A DNA stretch of 8,835 nucleotides from UBA1151 sp963579925 (GCA_963579925.1 CAUZJA010000117.1:1-8835), one strand, 5' to 3'. Counted from the first letter of the stretch, positions 1 to 5,919 are shown. Translations and numbers: made by a program. Notes: generated by a model from the letters alone, not told the origin.

Positions 1-782
1 CCCGATTCAAATCGGATCACGCCGAAGCCCGAGTCGATGGCATCAACCTGAACCGCCTCATTCTCAGCCTGAATGTCATCCGTACGGTGACCGTAGAACT
101 TCTTGAGATTGGGGTGCATTTCGCGCCGGTATCGGGTGGTCTCAAATATGCTGGTCTCAGCGTAGATTCGAGTGGCATCGCCCAGGTAGAACAGCAGCAG
201 GTCCGCCGCGTGCACACCGGCGTCGATCAGCATACCGCCACCGCGACTCTTCATCGCCCGCCACGCCGTGTTGTGCATCAGCGTATCGCCGCCGCCCAGA
301 CGCACGTCCATCGCCATGCGCGGCTCACCGATCGCCCCGTTGTCGATTAGCGCCTTTGCCAGCCGACACAGCGGATCACGTCGATAGTTCTCTGCCACAG
401 ACAGGATCTTGCCGGACTTTTCTGCCGCATCTCGCATCCGCCGTGCTGCTTTGAGCGTGATGCCGATAGGCTTCTCCGTCATCACATGCAGACCGGCCTC
501 AAACGCCGCCTCAGCGAACGTATGGTGCATTCGGGTGTCAGTAACGATATCGAGCAGATCAAGCGGCTCTGCGGCCAGCATCTCATCAAAATCTGTGTAC
601 ACCCTGGGTCGCCGTCCCAGATGCTCCTCAGCAACGTCAGCCACGTGCCGGGCAGCGGCCTCGTTCACATCACACACCGCGATCATCTCAAGCGAATCGA
701 ACTTCTTGCTGTGCTCGATAAACCCATGCAGATGCCGTAACCCCATACCGCCACAACCCACCAGTGCAATATTCAGTGCCAA
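1..782 (-). CDS. Gfo/Idh/MocA family oxidoreductase, 3' end cut by window
   Basis: Probable cytoplasmic NAD(P)-dependent dehydrogenase of the Gfo/Idh/MocA family, which usually acts on sugars, inositols or related polyols; the substrate cannot be told from sequence. I read 260 codons with no stop before the window edge. Residues 9-14 (GCGGMG) form the GxGxxG dinucleotide-binding loop. Residues 103-105 (EKP) are the family hallmark in the loop next to the nicotinamide. Residues 181-191 (GGGMLIDAGVH) give the conserved D187/H191 motif of the C-terminal domain. Family members are usually about 330-400 aa, so roughly the last quarter or more lies outside. The start is a TTG at 780-782, preceded by AAGGAG (minus strand, 792-797) nine bases away; there is no in-frame ATG between it and the Shine-Dalgarno, and the protein begins MALNIALVGCGG as expected. 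It is 270 bp downstream of the SDR gene on the same strand and probably has its own promoter or long leader. Confidence 0.9.
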   Translation of the reverse strand, partial: MALNIALVGCGGMGLRHLHGFIEHSKKFDSLEMIAVCDVNEAAARHVADVAEEHLGRRPRVYTDFDEMLAAEPLDLLDIVTDTRMHHTFAEAAFEAGLHVMTEKPIGITLKAARRMRDAAEKSGKILSVAENYRRDPLCRLAKALIDNGAIGEPRMAMDVRLGGGDTLMHNTAWRAMKSRGGGMLIDAGVHAADLLLFYLGDATRIYAETSIFETTRYRREMHPNLKKFYGHRTDDIQAENEAVQVDAIDSGFGVIRFES

Positions 783-791
783 AGTCAGGAT

Positions 792-797
792 CTCCTT
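792..797 (-). promoter_or_regulatory. Shine-Dalgarno AAGGAG that fixes a TTG start
   Basis: On the minus strand AAGGAG lies nine bases before TTG (780-782). The open frame has no usable ATG near the N-terminus of the Rossmann fold, so this site is the main argument for a TTG start of the Gfo/Idh/MocA gene. Confidence 0.6.
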
Positions 798-905
798 CGA
801 TGAATTCGTACTGCGTGCATCCGGCTCACAGTATTGCGGGACATCCTACTGCGTCAGTCTTTCCCGCGGCATGTTTACGCGTGACTAAGGTCAACCGTAA
901 CGGCA

Positions 906-928
906 GGGGTGGGTTTGAAACCCACCCC
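906..928. repeat. Perfect palindrome, GTTTGAAAC core (copy A)
   Basis: Two perfect 11-base arms, GGGGTGGGTTT (906-916) and AAACCCACCCC (918-928), surround a single central G. It lies in the spacer between the SDR and Gfo/Idh/MocA genes. No T-run follows on the minus strand, so it does not look like a standard terminator. A second palindrome with the same core type lies about 60 bp away. From memory, similar GGGTTTGAAACCC elements occur dispersed in Chloroflexota genomes; this needs checking. Confidence 0.8.
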
Positions 929-985
929 GGATCGCGATTACAATTTTTGGCCATTCCAGTTGTCGGGTGTGGCCGCGCCAAGACG

Positions 986-1004
986 GGCAGGTTTCAAACC
1001 TGCC
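986..1004. repeat. Perfect palindrome, GTTTCAAAC core (copy B)
   Basis: Arms GGCAGGTTT (986-994) and AAACCTGCC (996-1004) surround a single central C. The design matches copy A (odd-length palindrome, GTTT-N-AAAC core), but the arm sequences differ by compensating changes (GGTGGG against GGCAGG), so each is self-complementary rather than being plain copies of one another. Both are followed by a CGCGAT-containing stretch, in different orientation. Likely members of a REP- or MITE-like family. Confidence 0.75.
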
Positions 1005-1052
1005 ATTACCGCGATCGGGCATGAGTGCAGATATTGGATCGATAGCGAAGAG

Positions 1053-1811
1053 CTAAACCGACAGCCCGCCGTCCAGGACCAGCGCCTCGCCATTCGTGAA
1101 TGATGACGCGTCTGAGCACAGCCAGATCACCGCTGCTGCCACTTCCTCTACCGTTCCCAGACGCTTCATGGGCGAGAACGACGCCAGTCGCGCTTCTCTT
1201 TCAGAATCAAGCTGCGCGAGACGATCCACCATGTCGGTTTTGGTGAAGCCGGGGCAGACTGCGTTTACTCGGATTCCCTTGCTGCCGTACTCAATAGCAG
1301 CAACCTTCGTCATACCAATAACTGCATGCTTGGAGGCCGTGTACGCCGATTGTCGGAACATTCCACGTAGGCCGGCTACCGAGGCATCGTTCACGATTAC
1401 GCCGTGTCCCTGCGATTGCATCTGAAGCAGCTCGTACTTCATGCAACTGAACGTGCCCACGGTGTTGACGTTGAGCACAACCTGGAACTCATCGACGGAG
1501 TATGTACTCATGGGCTGGCTGGGGCCTTCTATGCCCGCGTTGTTGAACGCGAAATCGATCCGGCCATATTCGGCGACGCAAGCATCAACCATCGCTTGAA
1601 CCGAAGACTCATCAGTGACGTCAGTTGGAACTGCAAGAGCGCTGCCGCCACTTGCCTTGATCTCGCTCACCAGCGTGGCAAGCTCAGGCTCTCGTCGAGC
1701 TGCGACCACGGTAGAAGCGCCTGCTGCTGCCATTGCGAGCGCTGTGGCGCGGCCGATACCAGAACTGGCACCGGTAACCACTCCAACTTTGTCTGTCAGT
1801 TCACCGCTCAT
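1053..1811 (-). CDS. Classical short-chain dehydrogenase/reductase (SDR)
   Basis: A 252-aa cytoplasmic NAD(P)(H)-dependent oxidoreductase of the classical SDR family, typical in length. The cofactor motif TGASSGIG is at residues 13-20 and NNAG at 90-93. The catalytic tetrad is complete: N116, S144, Y157 and K161 (the YxxxK of YTASK). After the second strand the sequence is AARR (37-40) with no acidic residue, which suggests a preference for NADP(H); this is inference. The C-terminal LDGGLSV is typical of FabG-like enzymes. The family reduces ketones or oxidises secondary alcohols; the actual substrate cannot be told, and it could equally be an acyl-ACP-type or a steroid/sugar-type reductase. 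The ATG at 1809-1811 has only a weak ribosome site (AAGG, about seven bases upstream). No neighbour on the same strand is close enough to suggest an operon. Confidence 0.92.
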   Translation of the reverse strand: MSGELTDKVGVVTGASSGIGRATALAMAAAGASTVVAARREPELATLVSEIKASGGSALAVPTDVTDESSVQAMVDACVAEYGRIDFAFNNAGIEGPSQPMSTYSVDEFQVVLNVNTVGTFSCMKYELLQMQSQGHGVIVNDASVAGLRGMFRQSAYTASKHAVIGMTKVAAIEYGSKGIRVNAVCPGFTKTDMVDRLAQLDSEREARLASFSPMKRLGTVEEVAAAVIWLCSDASSFTNGEALVLDGGLSV

Positions 1812-1839
1812 TACGCCGCCTTGAATACACCCGTTAAAA

Positions 1840-1855
1840 CACTGCGCTTGCAGTG
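1840..1855 (-). other. Small perfect hairpin just upstream of the SDR gene
   Basis: Arms CACTGC (1840-1845) and GCAGTG (1850-1855) with a four-base loop. On the minus strand the stem is followed by TTTT and lies 28 bases before the SDR start codon, so it would fall in the 5' leader or promoter. It could be an operator, a leader hairpin or a weak attenuator; the T-run is too short to call a terminator. Confidence 0.4.
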
Positions 1856-1942
1856 CAAAACGATATCACTGGTGGGGATGATCACACAGTGACTCGGGCC
1901 CGTGATGCACATGCATCGCCCATCAACCATGCCATGCCCATC

Positions 1943-1976
1943 CGTCGTTCTGAGGTGAGAGGCTCCGCGAACGACG
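1943..1976. repeat. REP-like inverted repeat with 8-base perfect arms
   Basis: Arms CGTCGTTC (1943-1950) and GAACGACG (1969-1976) enclose an 18-base loop, followed by GTGAGAATCTCATCC. This arrangement resembles the common intergenic repeat type of CGTTCTGAG-hairpin-GAATCTCATCC that I recall from many bacterial genomes; family membership is from memory. It lies in the gene-free spacer between the SDR start and the RRM terminator and contains no credible ORF. Confidence 0.5.
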
Positions 1977-2049
1977 TGAGAATCTCATCCTCTACGCGAC
2001 ATAACCCCCACTACTGTAGTCCGCCGCCGCCTCCTGGTACCTCGCGGCC

Positions 2050-2084
2050 AAAAAAAGAGGCTCCGGCATAACCGCCGGGGCCTC
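2050..2084 (-). terminator. Rho-independent terminator of the RRM gene
   Basis: On the minus strand a GC-rich stem, GAGGCCCCGGC (from 2084 to 2074) with GCCGGAGCCTC (2067 to 2057), has a six-base loop and one C-A mismatch, and is followed at once by seven T (2056-2050). It starts 20 bases beyond the RRM stop codon, so it ends that transcript. Confidence 0.85.
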
Positions 2085-2104
2085 TCAATGTTTCTAGTAC
2101 GAAT

Positions 2105-2398
2105 CTACCAGCGGTCGCGTCCACCACCACCACCACCGCCGCTGTCGCCTCGTGGCTGGCGCTCACGCGCTTCGTTGGCGCTAATCTCTCGACCATCAAG
2201 CATCGTGCCGCTCAGGGCGGAGATCGCGTTGCCAGCTTCATCGTTGTCGGACATCTCGACGAAGCCGAAGCCCCGGGAGCGTCCTGACTCTCGGTCGATG
2301 ATCACCTTCGCTGAGTCCACTGCACCGTGTGCAGCAAAGGCCGAGTTTAGGGAGTCATCCGTGGTGTCATAGCTGAGGTTGCCTACGTAAATGTTCAA
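2105..2398 (-). CDS. Single-RRM RNA-binding protein (Rbp-type)
   Basis: A 97-aa RNA-binding protein with one RNA recognition motif and a short glycine-rich tail. From the TTG start it begins (M)NIYVGNLSYDTT, where IYVGNL is RNP2 near the N-terminus; RNP1 is RGFGFVEM at about residues 42-49, holding the two aromatic residues that stack on RNA. The tail has a run of seven glycines and ends RDRW. This is the layout of cyanobacterial and Chloroflexota Rbp proteins, which bind single-stranded RNA and in cyanobacteria are often cold-induced. The start was moved from an upstream ATG to TTG (2396-2398), because GGAGGAG on the minus strand (2406-2412) sits seven bases before it and because the RRM fold begins there; the upstream ATG would add eleven unlikely residues. 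It is monocistronic: its own terminator lies just downstream and a long leader upstream. Confidence 0.93.
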   Translation of the reverse strand: MNIYVGNLSYDTTDDSLNSAFAAHGAVDSAKVIIDRESGRSRGFGFVEMSDNDEAGNAISALSGTMLDGREISANEARERQPRGDSGGGGGGGRDRW

Positions 2399-2405
2399 GT
2401 ACCTG

Positions 2406-2425
2406 CTCCTCCGCATATGGTGCGG
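2406..2425 (-). promoter_or_regulatory. Strong Shine-Dalgarno partly inside a hairpin, RRM gene
   Basis: GGAGGAG (minus strand, 2412-2406) precedes the TTG start by seven bases. Directly upstream, CCGCA (2425-2421) can pair with TGCGG (2415-2411), so the first two G of the Shine-Dalgarno are in the stem. This could modulate initiation, for example with temperature; that role is inference. The site decides the start codon. Confidence 0.6.
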
Positions 2426-2493
2426 AATCATCTATTTCGCATCACTCAGCGCTCACATCCTCACGGGGACATGCGCCGCTGAACCATGCGCTT

Positions 2494-2527
2494 GGCCATC
2501 ACGGACGCCGTAAATCCTGTGATAGCC
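2494..2527 (-). other. Leader hairpin of the RRM mRNA
   Basis: On the minus strand GGCTATCAC (2527-2519) pairs with GTGATGGCC (2502-2494) over nine pairs including one G-U. A single bulged base (2518) separates this from three more pairs (2517-2515 with 2505-2503) and a nine-base loop. It lies about 100 nt before the start codon in the predicted leader. Cold-shock and RNA-binding protein genes often have structured regulatory leaders; a role here is inference. Confidence 0.5.
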
Positions 2528-2551
2528 ATCAAATCTCATTACGGCGGCAAA

Positions 2552-2560
2552 ATTGTAACA
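2552..2560 (-). promoter_or_regulatory. Extended -10 promoter element, probable RRM promoter
   Basis: The minus strand reads TGTTACAAT, that is TG-N-TACAAT, a five-of-six match to TATAAT with the extended TG. No good -35 hexamer is visible 16-18 bases upstream, which is usual for extended -10 promoters. It is about 155 bases upstream of the RRM start. Confidence 0.4.
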
Positions 2561-2613
2561 AGTTCACCAGTCACTCGAATGGTGACGATTCTGCAGGATT
2601 CCATGAGTAGAGT

Positions 2614-2638
2614 GCGCTACCGAAATGATTCGTAGCGC
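2614..2638. repeat. Inverted repeat, 7-base perfect arms
   Basis: GCGCTAC (2614-2620) and GTAGCGC (2632-2638) around an 11-base loop. It lies between the archaellin terminator and the probable RRM promoter, where a regulator could bind. No function is assigned. Confidence 0.4.
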
Positions 2639-2707
2639 CTTGATAGAATCAGATGCTGAGGCCGGCTGGATATCAATACGCCTATCCACCACGTGGCAAC
2701 TCATGAC

Positions 2708-2740
2708 AAAAAAACAGCCTCGGACTCATGTCCGAAGCTG
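2708..2740 (-). terminator. Rho-independent terminator of the archaellin-like gene
   Basis: On the minus strand CAGCTTCGGAC (2740-2730) pairs with GTCCGAGGCTG (2725-2715) over 11 pairs with one U-G, a four-base loop, then seven T (2714-2708). It begins 24 bases past the stop codon of the archaellin-like gene. Confidence 0.88.
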
Positions 2741-2764
2741 TGATTATTCATTTAGCAGGCAGGA

Positions 2765-3463
2765 TCAGTTCAGGTCTATGACCGTATCAAGCTGCGCCGG
2801 AAGTGTGCGCTGAAGGTTCAGCACCGCACCCGTTGGCGGCTTCATCTCAATGGTGAATTCAGTGTTTGAGCCCATCACCGTAGCGCCTGACTCCATTCCA
2901 CCGAATGCCGAGTAGACCGTCGAAGATGCGCTGGCAATTGACGAGACTGCGTTGTTTCTGCTGAGGAGCCAGACAGTGATCTCAGCCTTCTCGTTATCTT
3001 CCAGCAAATCATCACTGTCGTTGTTGCCCAGCCAGGTTATTGACCATGGGACATCAGAAAGGTGCTGATACTTGTCTGAATACGAGATCACCGTGACAGA
3101 CTCTGCGCCTGAAGAGACATCTGGATCTGTACCGGAGTTGTCTGACGAGTAGTCAGGAGTCAGGTCAACCGGCTGACCTGCAATGGCGTTGGAGACGGTA
3201 AACGTGACCTTGTAGACCGTTGATGTTGAATCAGGAAGCGTCGCTTTGTAGGCAACTATGCTTCCACGCGGCTCAATAGAGGCCTGGGCTTTCTGGATTC
3301 CGGCGTACACCGTTTCTTTGCTTCGCTCCGACGCGAAGATACCAGTCGAGAGCACTGTGAATGCAAAGGCTGATGCCACGACTACAAAAGCGATCAGGAT
3401 GATCGCCGTTTCAAGGCCCGTGATGCCCCGCTGGCGATCAACTGACTTAGTAACTATTTCCAT
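2765..3463 (-). CDS. Archaellin-like protein (class III signal peptide, FlaB/ArlB type)
   Basis: A 232-aa secreted or filament-forming protein of the archaeal flagellin family. The N-terminus is a short charged leader ending DRQRG (residues 9-13), then ITGLETAIILIAFVVVASAF: the prepilin-peptidase (ArlK/PibD-type) site is predicted between G13 and I14, with glutamate at +5 of the mature protein. The hydrophobic helix that builds the archaellum core follows, then a beta-rich domain. The stretch WSITWLGNNDSDDLLEDNEKAEITV is the conserved W-G-D-N-D-LLE-EKAEI pattern of archaellins. In archaea it would be a subunit of the archaellum; archaella have been described in Chloroflexota. The start chosen is ATG 3461-3463, because AAGAGGGA lies nine bases upstream; the longer ATG at 3496 has no ribosome site. 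It has its own terminator and no arl motor genes (arlH, I, J) appear in the window. It could be a structural archaellin or another archaellin-domain surface protein. Confidence 0.85.
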   Translation of the reverse strand: MEIVTKSVDRQRGITGLETAIILIAFVVVASAFAFTVLSTGIFASERSKETVYAGIQKAQASIEPRGSIVAYKATLPDSTSTVYKVTFTVSNAIAGQPVDLTPDYSSDNSGTDPDVSSGAESVTVISYSDKYQHLSDVPWSITWLGNNDSDDLLEDNEKAEITVWLLSRNNAVSSIASASSTVYSAFGGMESGATVMGSNTEFTIEMKPPTGAVLNLQRTLPAQLDTVIDLN

Positions 3464-3589
3464 AGGTATTATTCCCTCTTCCACCACCTGAGACATTTCT
3501 CAGAGTGGTTCGGTTCGCGCTTGGCAGATCACGCAAGTCAAACGCACTGACATGATTGTCACTGTTCATGCCACCGCGGGAATAGGAGG

Positions 3590-3684
3590 GATTAGAGCCA
3601 ATTAGGGAGGTGGTTTACCCACATACGCGCTTTCGGGAAATGCGTAGGTGGCGCCTGAAACTGCGCGTGGGATCTGCTCTAATC
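3590..3684. repeat. Concentric nested inverted repeat upstream of the archaellin gene
   Basis: Four nested arms share one centre near 3636: GATTAGAGC (3590-3598) with GCTCTAATC (3676-3684), exact over nine bases; GTTT (3613-3616) with AAAC (3658-3661); CCACATACGC (3619-3628) with GCGTAGGTGG (3642-3651), nine of ten; and TTTC (3631-3634) with GAAA (3637-3640). The region lies between the small membrane protein gene and the archaellin gene, about 125 bases upstream of the latter's start codon. It could be a structured RNA or leader of the archaellin transcript, a terminator without T-run for the upstream operon, or a palindromic mobile remnant. It does not match tRNA or any riboswitch I know. 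Confidence 0.6.
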
Positions 3685-3704
3685 ATCTGATTGTGGGCTT
3701 CAGG

Positions 3705-3908
3705 TTAGCCAGCGCCGCTTGAGAGGACGATGACTCCGAATATCAGAATTACGAGTGCCACACCGACCAGCACTTTGCCAGAATTCTCAGACATCCAGCT
3801 GGGGCCTTCATTGCCGGACGCGTTGATGCTGTAGGTGAGACGTGGCTCTACGGGGCGCTCGCGTCGTGCTGGCTTCGAGGATTGGCGATCCGGTTTCTGG
3901 TTGGACAT
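3705..3908 (-). CDS. Small tail-anchored membrane protein, function unknown
   Basis: A 67-aa protein I do not recognise. Residues 1-23 are highly charged (KPDRQSSKPARRERPVEPR), residues 24-43 polar, and residues 46-63 (VLVGVALVILIFGVIVLS) form one membrane helix ending four residues before the C-terminus. The basic N-terminal part is therefore probably cytoplasmic with the helix as a tail anchor. The layout recalls small translocon or pilus accessory subunits (Sec61-beta-like in design), but there is no sequence match that I can see. The start ATG 3906-3908 was chosen because GAGGGAGG lies five bases upstream; a longer ATG at 3938 lacks such a site. The gene begins 52 bases after the aldo/keto reductase stop and is likely the last gene of that operon. 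Confidence 0.72.
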   Translation of the reverse strand: MSNQKPDRQSSKPARRERPVEPRLTYSINASGNEGPSWMSENSGKVLVGVALVILIFGVIVLSSGAG

Positions 3909-3960
3909 CAGAGCCTCCCTCACCGAATCTTGGCGCAATGATCGGAATTTGCGACTTACG

Positions 3961-4923
3961 CTACTCAGCTACTACTGCCTTAATACTACCAAGTAGTCCT
4001 ACAAGTCGCTCTATGTCAGCTTTTGGAAGTGATGGGTTTTCGAGTGCAGCCACGTTTGATTGGAGGTGTGCGGGATTCGATGTGCCGCTGAGTACTGTGG
4101 ATACAGCGGGGTTGGATGCAGCGAACTTATATGCAGCGTTTGCAACGGACTCAACATCATCATGAACGAGCCAGTCCAGCGGGCCATCGTCCGGCACGGA
4201 GTCGGCGGGGATAACGCCATCGCGCTTCCATCCGGCGAATAGCTCGTGAAGGCGCTCTTCGTTTGATATGTACGTGCGAACTGCCGCCATCACAATCACG
4301 CCAGTGCCTGTTTTCTGAGCAAGTGGCAGCGCTTCACGGTTGCCCGACTGACTCAGCATGTTGTGCTTCATCATCACGACTTCCCACAGATCGGGATGAT
4401 TCGTGAGGGCATGGATAATCGCCTCGTGCCATGCGTCCTGGCTGGCCCACTCACTGAAACCCCAGTGCCTCACCTTGCCCGACTGCTTCAACTCAGCCAT
4501 CGCCGGTGCGTATCGGTCTACCAGCTCGTCGTAGTAACTCACATGGAGTCCATGGAACTGCATCACATCGATGTAGTCCGTCTTGAGACGTTTGAGCGCG
4601 CTATCCACGCCTTCTGTGAGATCGCCCGGCTCCTGTGGCAGTGCGAACCCATCAGGCGCGAAGTTCTCCTGAGGCCACTTGGTGGCGATCACGTAGGAAT
4701 CTCTCGGAACCCCCGTCAGTGCTCGGCCCAAAATCTCCTCGGAGTCGCCGTATGCAGCAGATGAGTCAAATAGATTGATGCCGAGGTCAATCGCACCCCG
4801 GATCAACCCGTCTTGCTCGTTGGCGCTCATACCGGCCTTTTGCCCTAGTTGTCGAGCGCCACCTGTGCCAAAACTTGAGAGCGAAACGTCAATGCCTGTG
4901 TTACCGAGTTTTCGGTATTGCAT
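3961..4923 (-). CDS. Aldo/keto reductase
   Basis: A 320-aa cytoplasmic NAD(P)H-dependent aldo/keto reductase, normal length for the family. The catalytic tetrad is complete: D53 and Y58 (FDSSAAYG), K82 (ATKW) and H124 (MQFHGLH). The N-terminal MQYRKLGNTGIDVSLSSFGTGG is the usual first strand and glycine turn, and STVLSGTSNPAHLQSN near residue 275 is the cofactor-phosphate loop region. The group resembles the YajO/Tas-type reductases that act on aldehydes or ketones; the substrate is unknown. The start codon follows directly on the stop of the AcoX-like gene (TAG then ATG, no gap) and there is no clear ribosome site, so it is probably translated by coupling. Being behind E2 and an AcoX-like protein, it may handle a related carbonyl compound; this is inference. 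Confidence 0.92.
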   Translation of the reverse strand: MQYRKLGNTGIDVSLSSFGTGGARQLGQKAGMSANEQDGLIRGAIDLGINLFDSSAAYGDSEEILGRALTGVPRDSYVIATKWPQENFAPDGFALPQEPGDLTEGVDSALKRLKTDYIDVMQFHGLHVSYYDELVDRYAPAMAELKQSGKVRHWGFSEWASQDAWHEAIIHALTNHPDLWEVVMMKHNMLSQSGNREALPLAQKTGTGVIVMAAVRTYISNEERLHELFAGWKRDGVIPADSVPDDGPLDWLVHDDVESVANAAYKFAASNPAVSTVLSGTSNPAHLQSNVAALENPSLPKADIERLVGLLGSIKAVVAE

Positions 4924-5919
4924 CTACGAGCGATTGCTCGTTATGACGTTGTGGGCGGCCAGTGCCTCAAGTGCTCGCGGAACGTCAACCACCCACGGGC
5001 CTTCAACCGACATTCCTATCTCTACATGAAGATCTTTGAGAAGTGAAATTTCGCGCTCGCCGTCCAATGCAAGCATGCCTGGCTTCAGATCGATGGTGAT
5101 CCGATCACCGGGATTGATGATGTTCCAATCGGCAACGCCAACTTCATGCACAGTGCCCGGACCGGTGGGGGCCATGACCTGTATTTCTGAGTCACCATCG
5201 CCCATCACAATGTGGAGTCCTTCAGGATCATCAAGATGTATCCGCTTGAGATGCGCTCCAATTGCAGAGATGCCGATGCAGGCCGGCTCAGCGCGGGTCA
5301 GGAAAACATCGGTTAGCGTTCCCAGATCCCACACGGCCCGAGTACCAGCGAACATCTCTCGGGAGACCGCCACGTCAACAAGCGCGATGTCTTCCAGCTT
5401 GTCATCGATGTAGATTTCCAGGCGCTTGCTGCGCGCGCATGACTCATCTCTGGTGATCTTGCCGCTTGCGACAGCGCCTGCTGCCAGTCCGGCAAGCGTT
5501 CCCTCAACAAGCTGCGGGAACACGTTGTTGGTGCCGGTTGAAATCGCAACCATAGGCACTTCACCGCCTGCGGTGGCCACGTTGCGATTCGTTCCATCGC
5601 CGCCCAGCGTCACAATTGCACCAACGCCATCTTCGACAATCGCTGCCGCCGCTCGCGCAGTGGCGCCGCCGTGTTCGGCCGGTGGCATCTTCACGTACTC
5701 AGTCGTGATGTCGTCTTCAAATTGGCGTGCAGCCGCAAACGTGAGTCCGGAAGACTCAGGCATTGCGAACACACGCTCGACACCCATCGATTTAAGACCG
5801 GCGTACACCCGTAGAAGCGTGTTCGACTTCTCCTGGTCGGACACAACGCGGCCCTGCGCTACCAGTCGGCGAATGTCTTTGCCCGCCGATGGGTTGGCGA
5901 TAATGCCCACACTAATCAT
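4924..5919 (-). CDS. AcoX-like / ATP-NAD kinase family protein
   Basis: A 331-aa protein of the NAD-kinase/diacylglycerol-kinase-like fold. Visible motifs are NPSAGK (9-14), the nucleotide-binding GGDGTNR (106-112) and STGTNNVFP (127-135), as in the AcoX family and long ATP-NAD kinase family proteins. Typical NAD kinases phosphorylate NAD to NADP; AcoX is coded in acetoin-catabolism loci and its exact reaction is not settled. Its position 40 bases behind an E2 acyltransferase of the AcoC type favours the AcoX reading. The start ATG 5917-5919 has only a weak GAG upstream. It is followed without a gap by the aldo/keto reductase. It may alternatively be a plain NAD kinase supplying NADP to the neighbouring reductases. 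Confidence 0.82.
   Translation of the reverse strand: MISVGIIANPSAGKDIRRLVAQGRVVSDQEKSNTLLRVYAGLKSMGVERVFAMPESSGLTFAAARQFEDDITTEYVKMPPAEHGGATARAAAAIVEDGVGAIVTLGGDGTNRNVATAGGEVPMVAISTGTNNVFPQLVEGTLAGLAAGAVASGKITRDESCARSKRLEIYIDDKLEDIALVDVAVSREMFAGTRAVWDLGTLTDVFLTRAEPACIGISAIGAHLKRIHLDDPEGLHIVMGDGDSEIQVMAPTGPGTVHEVGVADWNIINPGDRITIDLKPGMLALDGEREISLLKDLHVEIGMSVEGPWVVDVPRALEALAAHNVITSNRS
4926..4941 (-). other. Hairpin at the AcoX-like stop / AKR start junction
   Basis: ACGAGC (4926-4931) and GCTCGT (4936-4941) form a perfect six-base stem with a four-base loop. It covers the last codons and the first stop base of the AcoX-like gene and ends two bases before the AKR start codon. Ribosomes reading the first gene would melt it, which fits translational coupling. 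Confidence 0.45.

Larger units (their letters stand above)
2399..2764 (-). other. Gene-free spacer: RRM leader/promoter region and upstream terminator
   Basis: This 366-bp stretch has no credible ORF. Right to left it holds the archaellin terminator (2708-2740), a hairpin with 7-base arms (2614-2638), an extended -10-like element (2552-2560), a long bulged hairpin (2494-2527) and the RRM Shine-Dalgarno. If the -10 is real, transcription starts near 2545 and the RRM mRNA carries a leader of about 150 nt. Confidence 0.6.

Noticed and set aside
409..888. 159-codon plus-strand ORF
   Set aside because: It lies antisense to the Gfo/Idh/MocA gene, whose frame has all family motifs; the plus-strand protein has no recognisable domain.
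906..1004. CRISPR array, because of GTTTGAAAC/GTTTCAAAC motifs
   Set aside because: Only two elements, with different arms, each a full palindrome, and no regular repeat-spacer unit or cas gene.
2765..3463. The whole segment being archaeal
   Set aside because: The lipoylated E2, Tag, lipobox protein, Shine-Dalgarno/TTG starts and T-run terminators fit a bacterium; one archaellin is not enough to overturn that.
3464..3496. Longer archaellin start at 3496
   Set aside because: No ribosome site before it and it would give an unusually long leader; the ATG at 3463 has AAGAGGGA at good spacing.
3590..3684. tRNA or known riboswitch
   Set aside because: The outer arms look like an acceptor stem, but there is no T-arm GTTCGA motif, no anticodon arm of proper size and no riboswitch core that I recognise.
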